DNA of 64,000 nucleotides from JAJDNH01 sp964552395 (GTDB taxonomy: Bacteria > Acidobacteriota > Thermoanaerobaculia > Thermoanaerobaculales > Sulfomarinibacteraceae). Shown here in pieces: positions 63,101 through 64,000 of this stretch; within the stretch, counting starts at the first letter, position 1; each line of letters opens with the position of its first letter. The DNA lies in NCBI GenBank assembly GCA_964552395.1, contig CAZKGM010000002.1:186001-250000 (forward strand), written 5' to 3'. The notes beneath the pieces were generated by a model, which saw nothing but the letters and a program-made list of their open reading frames with translations, searched no databases and was not told the origin of the DNA. Made by a program: the position numbers and the translations under genes.

Positions 63101-64000
63101 GGCATCGGCCCCCGAGAACGGCCCGAACCGCCCACGCCGGATTCCCACCTCGGCACGGGCGCGATCCCGCTCCGGTCCTGTAATGAACAGGTGGCGGTCC
63201 AGGCGCTCGCCCTCGACCACCGCCGGCTCGGGAGGCGACCAGCCGGACGGGAAGGTCCCGATCACGATAGCCCTCCCCTCCCCAGCACGCGCGATCCAGC
63301 GGCTCACCGCCATCAGGTCGCCCTGAGTATGTTCGCCGGCTACGATGAGGCATCCACCGGCGCCGAGCCCGGCTTGCGGGGCGGTACCAACCTCCTCCGG
63401 CGACGTCTCTTGCAGCCAGACTCGTTGTCCCCTGTCGCGCAGGTTCTGCCAGACGCCGCAGGCCAGTCGCATCGCCCGCCTGCGGTCAGGCACGCTCCAG
63501 TAGGCCACCTCGCGGGGCAGCGGCAGCGTCGGCAGCTTCCAGCGCACCATCCAGAGGCTGCGTGCGGTCACCGGATCGAGAGGTTGTGGTAGGAGTCTGA
63601 CCAGCCTGCTGATCCACGGCACTAGCGTAAGCCAGTCGTGCTCGAGAGGACGCTCGAAGAGCTCGGCAGGCAGCTCGGTCGTCGACCGCACCGTCTCCAG
63701 CACGGCATCGCGCGTCCGCCTGCCTGCCTCCTCACCTCCCCCCAACCTCCCATGGACCGAGCCGAGCGACCTCGGCAACCCGGCCACCACCGCCTGCGGG
63801 CCCTCGCCGTCGTCGATCACTTCCAGCCCGCGAATCGCGGCCTGTCCGGTCCACAGGTCAAGCTCGGCCAGCAGCGAGGACAGGGCCAGCACCTGCACCG
63901 CAACCGCCAGACGCGAAGTGCGCGAGAGCCGGCCGAGGTCCGAAGACGGCGGCGCCACCAGGGCCAGACCGTCATCGGTCACTCGGACCTCGGGCAGGCA
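60179..64000 (-). CDS. Giant sigma-54-dependent transcriptional activator (5' end outside window)
   Basis: At least 1273 residues; the frame stays open to the window edge, so the GTG at 63982 need not be the start. The first visible residues (PEVRVTDDGLALVAPP) look like the strand-turn before the DFG site of a protein kinase, hinting at an N-terminal kinase-like domain outside the window. Then ~800 residues of Ala/Arg/Leu-rich helical repeats, probably TPR-like. The last ~350 residues are a canonical AAA+ sigma-54 domain: Walker A GETGVGKE, GAFTGA loop (SVRGAFTGADRE), Walker B LFLDEIGDLD, sensor ATHRDLSKL and WPGNVRELR. A Fis-type helix-turn-helix ends the protein (GNRSATARELGISRQTLLYH). All residues needed to engage sigma-54 are present. 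Confidence 0.9.
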   Translation of the reverse strand, partial: CLPEVRVTDDGLALVAPPSSDLGRLSRTSRLAVAVQVLALSSLLAELDLWTGQAAIRGLEVIDDGEGPQAVVAGLPRSLGSVHGRLGGGEEAGRRTRDAVLETVRSTTELPAELFERPLEHDWLTLVPWISRLVRLLPQPLDPVTARSLWMVRWKLPTLPLPREVAYWSVPDRRRAMRLACGVWQNLRDRGQRVWLQETSPEEVGTAPQAGLGAGGCLIVAGEHTQGDLMAVSRWIARAGEGRAIVIGTFPSGWSPPEPAVVEGERLDRHLFITGPERDRARAEVGIRRGRFGPFSGADAHELSQVAAALFADGERGKATPVGEDLVGRVLSLLPGGVPEAMAMALTALRPPDLARRAQALGAVRRGDRWRLPLPPLMRTDELHREVAGLFVRSSGPHLRHRLLGGEDEGEALEWVRMQTQALEGREALSVFGEVAPDAVPPALRLALAEAALGELDLTEARRWLAAVSEQEGRPWTRWLNAVDTPPDVKVELVPEAEAAVAPRAAAEVALRRLEGAVLGTAGGAREAEAALRRCIPALGGFVRRRIEINLTLLSENKKGRDRRWRHEVTAGSPVLRRELAHRMALVMFADGRYRAGARILRCVADEEPAPGRAGLVQLDLGRVSLVQGDTVAADLHHLRAFRLLQAAGFRFRTRVVLFNMGVSDLDKLEVNRALARFSTSDDGRPDQYLDWERTRLALAIGDERRFTEGVQRLPPQEQAERDGVGEGTAFLRGAEALLRHDLSAAVELLERGGQEGSMWVPLAKTLLGEDERCDDDVPDPWGLLLCARLAGALVRGDRAAAVAVLGTGSPILASQALALAICERLLGRQDWVAPGVRNRAVSALVGAGLDGWARRLRDEVASSSEVLGVLGRLAEEGSLSALAGDEVGELLEGLGVTGLEVRARRSGHLVWRAGDGIERERVDGGDVSLVALGAPVRDRSVWRLLTALTSLLVVPDDEDPDPEASATGLHGGSNAIRELRGEIKSLASADMPVTILGETGVGKEVAARALHRLSGRRGRFVGVNMAAVPAALVESELFGSVRGAFTGADRERGGLAVAAHHGTLFLDEIGDLDLALQAKLLRFLESHEVRPVGSDRVREVDVRIVAATHRDLSKLVRDGTFRADLFFRIASVTVTIAPLRDRREDIPVLRELFESLLMRRNGSRPLRWSREAEAALLRHDWPGNVRELRSVIEVAAVRADGGVVRPEHLPFDAVPEPIGACNYEVALTGFRRRLFRSALQRHQGNRSATARELGISRQTLLYHIRTLGLTDV

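Overview
The window is GC-rich (roughly two thirds G+C by eye), densely coded DNA from a bacterium. It contains one 100-N scaffold gap (9683-9782), so it is probably a draft or metagenome-assembled genome. Two very large Ser/Thr kinases (one with PD40/TolB-like beta-propeller repeats, one with TPR-like repeats), a DUF6600-type secreted protein, many Tat or lipoprotein exported enzymes, an imuA-imuB-dnaE2 cassette, fused isobutyryl-CoA mutase and a very large sigma-54 activator together suggest Acidobacteriota (Thermoanaerobaculia/Holophagae-like). This placement is inference; no rRNA or tRNA gene is present to anchor it.

Layout. 1-908: 3' end of a receiver-histidine kinase. 954-6755: the mutagenic translesion cassette imuA-imuB-dnaE2, with a good promoter in front. 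6749-9171: amidohydrolase and exported isoaspartyl methyltransferase (minus strand operon). 9268-10470: Tat-exported glycosylasparaginase, broken by a frameshift and the gap. 10683-13429: DUF6600-like secreted protein with a strong terminator, then a protein of unknown function. 13802-15853: MltF-like lytic transglycosylase with two solute-binding domains. 15958-22876: central and CoA metabolism (NADP-isocitrate dehydrogenase carrying a Cys4 insertion, acyl-CoA synthetase, IcmF). 23127-25371: small unknown protein and Tat-exported amidase.

25632-30186 is the most interesting region: a PD40-propeller Ser/Thr kinase, a 63-residue Cys-containing peptide with a very strong ribosome binding site, the decayed tail of a second kinase copy, a second peptide gene (homologous, interrupted by an in-frame amber codon), and a radical SAM/SPASM enzyme whose ATG overlaps the end of the second peptide gene. 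Both peptides share S-F-L-C-x-G-[M/I]-C at or near the C terminus. I read this as an undescribed kinase-linked RiPP system that arose with a tandem duplication.

30417-34335: three-subunit PaoABC/YagTRS-like molybdenum hydroxylase. 34641-37307: AEC transporter, small membrane protein, SRPBCC-GyrI protein. 37445-41303: archaeal-type HMG-CoA synthase, archaeal-type thiolase, DUF35 protein and a second thiolase, matching the archaeal thiolase/HMGS/DUF35 complex of the mevalonate pathway. 41304-47773: PAS hybrid histidine kinase, phenylalanine hydroxylase, and a kinase with a strictly periodic 46-residue repeat array. 47879-53312: unknown protein, SppA protease and LeuRS (minus). 53410-57595: ArfB-like rescue factor, AMMECR1 protein, rhomboid-TPR protein, TrmJ-like methyltransferase. 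57786-64000: TPR membrane protein, MurB, and a >1270-residue sigma-54 activator cut by the window end.

Intergenic DNA carries several repeat classes: a REP-like palindrome family (AGCGATTCG-N5-CGAATCGCT, four copies), long imperfect palindromes, a shared 47-bp element and an 8-bp tandem repeat across the trmJ stop codon. I saw no tRNA, rRNA, CRISPR array, transposase or prophage gene.
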